From: Qipengyuania_B thermophila | GTDB taxonomy: Bacteria > Pseudomonadota > Alphaproteobacteria > Sphingomonadales > Sphingomonadaceae | DNA length: 64,000 nt | Direction: 5' to 3' | Assembly: GCF_004153605.1 (NCBI RefSeq) | Contig: NZ_SDSI01000002.1 | Span: forward strand, 186,001-250,000 | Shown here: positions 62,362-64,000 of the stretch, one piece after another | Position numbering within the stretch: position 1 is the stretch's first letter | How the letters are laid out: the number at the start of each line of letters is the position of its first letter | Program-made: the position numbers and the translations under genes | The notes under the pieces: generated by a model | What the model was told of the DNA's origin: nothing | The model's database searches: none | The model's input: the letters and a program-made list of their open reading frames with translations, nothing else

Positions 62362-62399
62362 ACATAAATCGTTTATATGTCTTGTTTTCCAACTGTCAA
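62362..62399 (-). promoter_or_regulatory. Promoter with overlapping operator of the sulfide operon
   Basis: On the minus strand TTGACA (62399-62394) and TATAAA (62377-62372) lie 16 bases apart, a near-perfect sigma70 promoter. The 13-base palindrome ATAAATCGTTTAT (62364-62376), inside a longer ACATA/TATGT frame (62362-62380), covers most of the -10 and the expected start point, the usual place for an ArsR-type repressor. The plus strand has a weaker TTGTTT-N16-TATGAA for the peroxiredoxin gene, which would be nearly leaderless. The whole intergenic gap is 71 bases, so one repressor could control both directions. Confidence 0.75.
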
Positions 62400-62414
62400 G
62401 TGGTATGAAGCGGC

Positions 62415-63086
62415 ATGGATCCTGCGCTTTCCATTCCTTCCGACTCGCGTGCGGCGCCGTGTGGCGGGCTGCGGATCGGTGACCATGCTCCCGACTTCAC
62501 GGCGCGAAGCACCGCGGGCGACGTCCGCCTGTCGGATTTCCGGGGTCGGTGGCTGATCCTGTTTTCCCATCCGGCGGATTTCACGCCCGTGTGCACGACC
62601 GAATTCGTCGCTCTGGCTCGGGAGGCCGATGCCTTCGCGCGGCGGGACTGCGCGCTGATGGCCCTGTCGGTCGACAGCCTGTTTTCGCACTTCGCCTGGC
62701 TGCGGCTGATCCGCGACCGGTTCGATCTCGAGGTGCGGTTCCCCATCGTCGAAGATCCCACGCTGGTGATCGGCCGCGCCTACGGGATGGTCGCGCCGCA
62801 GGACAGCGACAGCTCCACCGTCAGGACGACGTTCTTCATCGACCCGGACGGCATCATCCGGGCGATGACGTGCTACCCGACCAATGTCGGCCGTTCGGTC
62901 CCGGAGATGCTGCGCCTGCTCGATGCGCTGCAGGCGGTCGATGGGGCGCCGGTGCTTGCTCCGGCGAACTGGGCGCCGGGTGAGGCTCTGCTGCGTCAGC
63001 CGAGCGCGACGCTGGAGGATGTGTTCGCAGCCCCGGACCAGACCAGCTGGTTCATGCGCGAGGCGACGGGGCGCACGCGGCCGTGA
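62415..63086 (+). CDS. 1-Cys peroxiredoxin (Prx6/AhpC-TSA family)
   Basis: A 223-residue peroxiredoxin. LRIGDHAPDFTARSTAGDVRLSDFRGRWLILFSHPADFTPVCTTEF carries the peroxidatic Cys60 in PxxxTxxC; LIRDRFDLEVRFPIVEDPTLVIGRAYGM and TTFFIDPDGIIRAMTCYPTNVGRSVPEMLRLLDALQ complete a Prx6-type protein. A resolving Cys at the canonical C-terminal 2-Cys position is missing. It may remove peroxide or organic persulfide. It is divergent from the sulfide operon and overlaps the ArsR start (GTGA). The N-terminus (first 20 residues) is not conserved-looking. Confidence 0.92.
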   Translation: MDPALSIPSDSRAAPCGGLRIGDHAPDFTARSTAGDVRLSDFRGRWLILFSHPADFTPVCTTEFVALAREADAFARRDCALMALSVDSLFSHFAWLRLIRDRFDLEVRFPIVEDPTLVIGRAYGMVAPQDSDSSTVRTTFFIDPDGIIRAMTCYPTNVGRSVPEMLRLLDALQAVDGAPVLAPANWAPGEALLRQPSATLEDVFAAPDQTSWFMREATGRTRP

Positions 63087-63421
63087 CGGATGATGCGCTG
63101 GTGGAAGGGCTCAAGGCCGTCGCGCACCCGCTTCGCCTGCGGATCCTCAGGGCGCTGACGGGGGCTGAACGCAATGTCGGGGAGATCGACGCCGTCGCGC
63201 AGATCGGGCAGCCGATGCTGTCACAGCAGCTCGCCGTGCTCCGTGGTGCCGGGCTGGTGCAGACGCGCAGGGAAGCCAAGCTGGTGTTCTACCGGATCGA
63301 CGAAGCGCGCCTGTCCGCACTGTCGCAGATGCTCGACCAGCTGCATGGCGGCTCCGCCGCGCCATCCCCAGAAGTGCGCAGAAACGCGACCGGGGCAGCC
63401 CGGTTCGCACGAATGGCATAG
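63083..63421 (+). CDS. ArsR-family transcriptional repressor without cysteines
   Basis: A 112-residue winged-helix regulator. LKAVAHPLRLRILRALTGAERNVGEI, QPMLSQQLAVLRGAGLVQTRREAKLVFYRID is the HTH and wing. Related repressors of sulfide genes (SqrR, BigR) sense persulfide by a conserved pair of Cys residues, but this translation contains no Cys at all, and no clear metal site. It probably represses its own operon and the divergent sulfide genes via the palindrome at 62364-62376. The GTG start overlaps the peroxiredoxin stop, so the two are made together. Confidence 0.93.
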   Translation: MTDDALVEGLKAVAHPLRLRILRALTGAERNVGEIDAVAQIGQPMLSQQLAVLRGAGLVQTRREAKLVFYRIDEARLSALSQMLDQLHGGSAAPSPEVRRNATGAARFARMA

Positions 63422-63554
63422 CGCTGTTCGGGCTCGACAGGCCCCCGACGTCGTTCACCGCCGCGGAAACGCACCGGCAGCGTTCCGCAATCCTTCTTAC
63501 TTGGTGGTTGCAAGCCGAAGATCGAGGCAGGGAGCCTGCGAGATTTCGGAGCGA

Positions 63555-63634
<80 letters not shown>

Positions 63635-63664
63635 ACACCTTCGGGCGGTGCCGCTGCGATCCGG

Positions 63665-63737
63665 TGGGCCCGGCAGGATTCGAACCCGCGACCTAGCCGT
63701 TATGAGCGGCCAGCTCTAACCGCTGAGCTACAGGCCC
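63665..63737 (-). tRNA. tRNA-Ile2 (anticodon CAT)
   Basis: The minus strand gives GGGCCTG/CGGGCCC acceptor pairing, D-arm GCTC...GAGC, anticodon stem GGCCG/CGGCT with loop CTCATAA and T-loop TTCGAAT. The CAT anticodon could be Met or Ile2. The body resembles the minor tRNA-Ile of other bacteria (GAGC, CTCATAA loop, GGTCGC variable/T region) and not initiator or elongator Met, so lysidine modification by TilS is expected. CCA is not encoded. Confidence 0.88.
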
Positions 63738-63760
63738 GGTGGAGCCCCGGATCGGCGCTG

Positions 63761-63789
63761 CGCGTAGCGGGCGGGAGGCGCCATGGCAA
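63761..63789 (-). promoter_or_regulatory. Possible promoter of the tRNA pair
   Basis: On the minus strand TTGCCA (63789-63784) is followed after 17 bases by TACGCG (63766-63761), with a GC-rich stretch before tRNA-Ile. The -35 is fair, the -10 weak. By-eye match. Confidence 0.3.
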
Positions 63790-63830
63790 GCATGCGCGGC
63801 GCACGACGGCCGCGACACGCCGCCTCCCGT

Positions 63831-64000
63831 TCAGAGGCGTGCCCGCTGAGCAGCCGCGGGCAAGGTCAGCGTCAGCACAGTTCCGTCCCGGCAAAGATCG
63901 CCGCCCACGGACCGGGCTTCCAACCTCGCGAGCCGCAGGGTGAAGCCGGCCCCGAAGAGGCCGTGGTCGATCATGGCCGCATCGAGCTGGAATGCGAGGT
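63831..64000 (-). CDS. C-terminal end of a histidine kinase-like ATPase (cut by window edge)
   Basis: An open frame entering from the right edge ends at TGA 63833-63831. The last 55 residues include LAFQLDAAMIDHGLFGAGFTLRLARLEARSVGGDLCRDGTVLTLTLP, which resembles the G2-box end of a HATPase_c domain of sensor kinases (G-x-G-F-x-L-x-x-x-x-x-x-x-x-x-GG-x-L, then a final strand). Sensor input and partner regulator lie outside. The assignment rests on this short piece. Confidence 0.6.
   Translation of the reverse strand, partial: LAFQLDAAMIDHGLFGAGFTLRLARLEARSVGGDLCRDGTVLTLTLPAAAQRARL

Noticed and set aside
63638..64000. tRNA genes as an integration site for a mobile element
   Set aside because: No integrase, no duplicated tRNA 3' end and no composition change are visible within the window; the right edge is too close to say more.

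Overview
The window is a strongly GC-rich, densely packed bacterial chromosome segment. Gene content and order point to an alphaproteobacterium, most likely in the order Sphingomonadales. The markers are the bolA / J-domain / cobS neighbourhood, a ctaC-ctaD-ctaB-(41-aa membrane protein)-ctaG-ctaE-SURF1 cytochrome oxidase block running into thrC, pdxJ-acpS-lepB, a YfgM-like/bamB pair, a class I lysyl-tRNA synthetase, an alphaproteobacterial-type gshA and two DUF442/SQR/persulfide-dioxygenase style sulfur genes. I cannot name a genus. Apart from two tRNA genes at the right end, the window is almost all protein-coding. No gap exceeds 300 bases, and I see no insertion sequence, prophage, CRISPR array or rRNA.

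Layout. 1-3.3 kb: a cut alpha/beta hydrolase, DUF1428, pirin, BolA, a J-domain protein and an MpaB-type oxygenase. 3.4-6.7 kb: cobS (without cobT beside it) and a class A penicillin-binding protein behind a perfect inverted repeat. 6.7-12.3 kb, minus strand: pyrE-pdxJ-small membrane protein-acpS-lepB coupled by 4-base overlaps, then a DUF3089 hydrolase, ruvX and two hotdog thioesterases. 12.4-18.7 kb: the aa3-type cytochrome c oxidase operon with its assembly factors, behind a recognisable promoter. 18.7-23.9 kb: thrC, a methyltransferase, a FolB-like protein, a Rossmann-like protein, a lipoprotein, rplU-rpmA and a TetR regulator. 23.8-34.7 kb: ygfZ/pyrC, rarD, a glycine-zipper protein, astD-selO, a hydrolase, a glycosyltransferase, a YfgM-like protein and bamB. 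34.7-44.9 kb: gshA-rsmE, ubiA, PepSY, SixA, an Fe-S DNA helicase, lysS, a 2OG-Fe(II) oxygenase and cytochrome b561. 44.9-50 kb: an RcnB-like protein with a long Arg/Gly/Asp/Trp-rich segment, a flavin oxidoreductase-like protein, ettA and an M28 peptidase. 50-56 kb: a probable metal-uptake cluster (DUF2946, TonB receptor, PepSY membrane protein) followed by a persulfide-dioxygenase-like MBL protein.

The most coherent system is at 56.9-63.4 kb. Seven minus-strand genes, six joined by 1-4 base overlaps and one by a 21-base gap, encode a persulfide dioxygenase-like MBL protein, a two-part YeeE/YedE transporter with a DUF2892 protein between the halves, a DUF442 (TIGR01244) protein, a type II sulfide:quinone oxidoreductase and a SulP anion transporter. 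They start from a near-consensus sigma70 promoter whose -10 overlaps an AT-rich palindrome. Divergently lie a 1-Cys peroxiredoxin and an overlapping ArsR-family repressor. The repressor contains no cysteine at all, so the known direct persulfide-sensing mechanism of SqrR/BigR cannot apply. Together the genes should oxidise sulfide to persulfide and sulfite and move sulfur oxyanions, with a peroxiredoxin-repressor pair controlling them in a way I cannot explain from known examples.

Caveats: all calls come from reading the translated sequence and recalling families; no database search was run. Start codons are noted where ambiguous.
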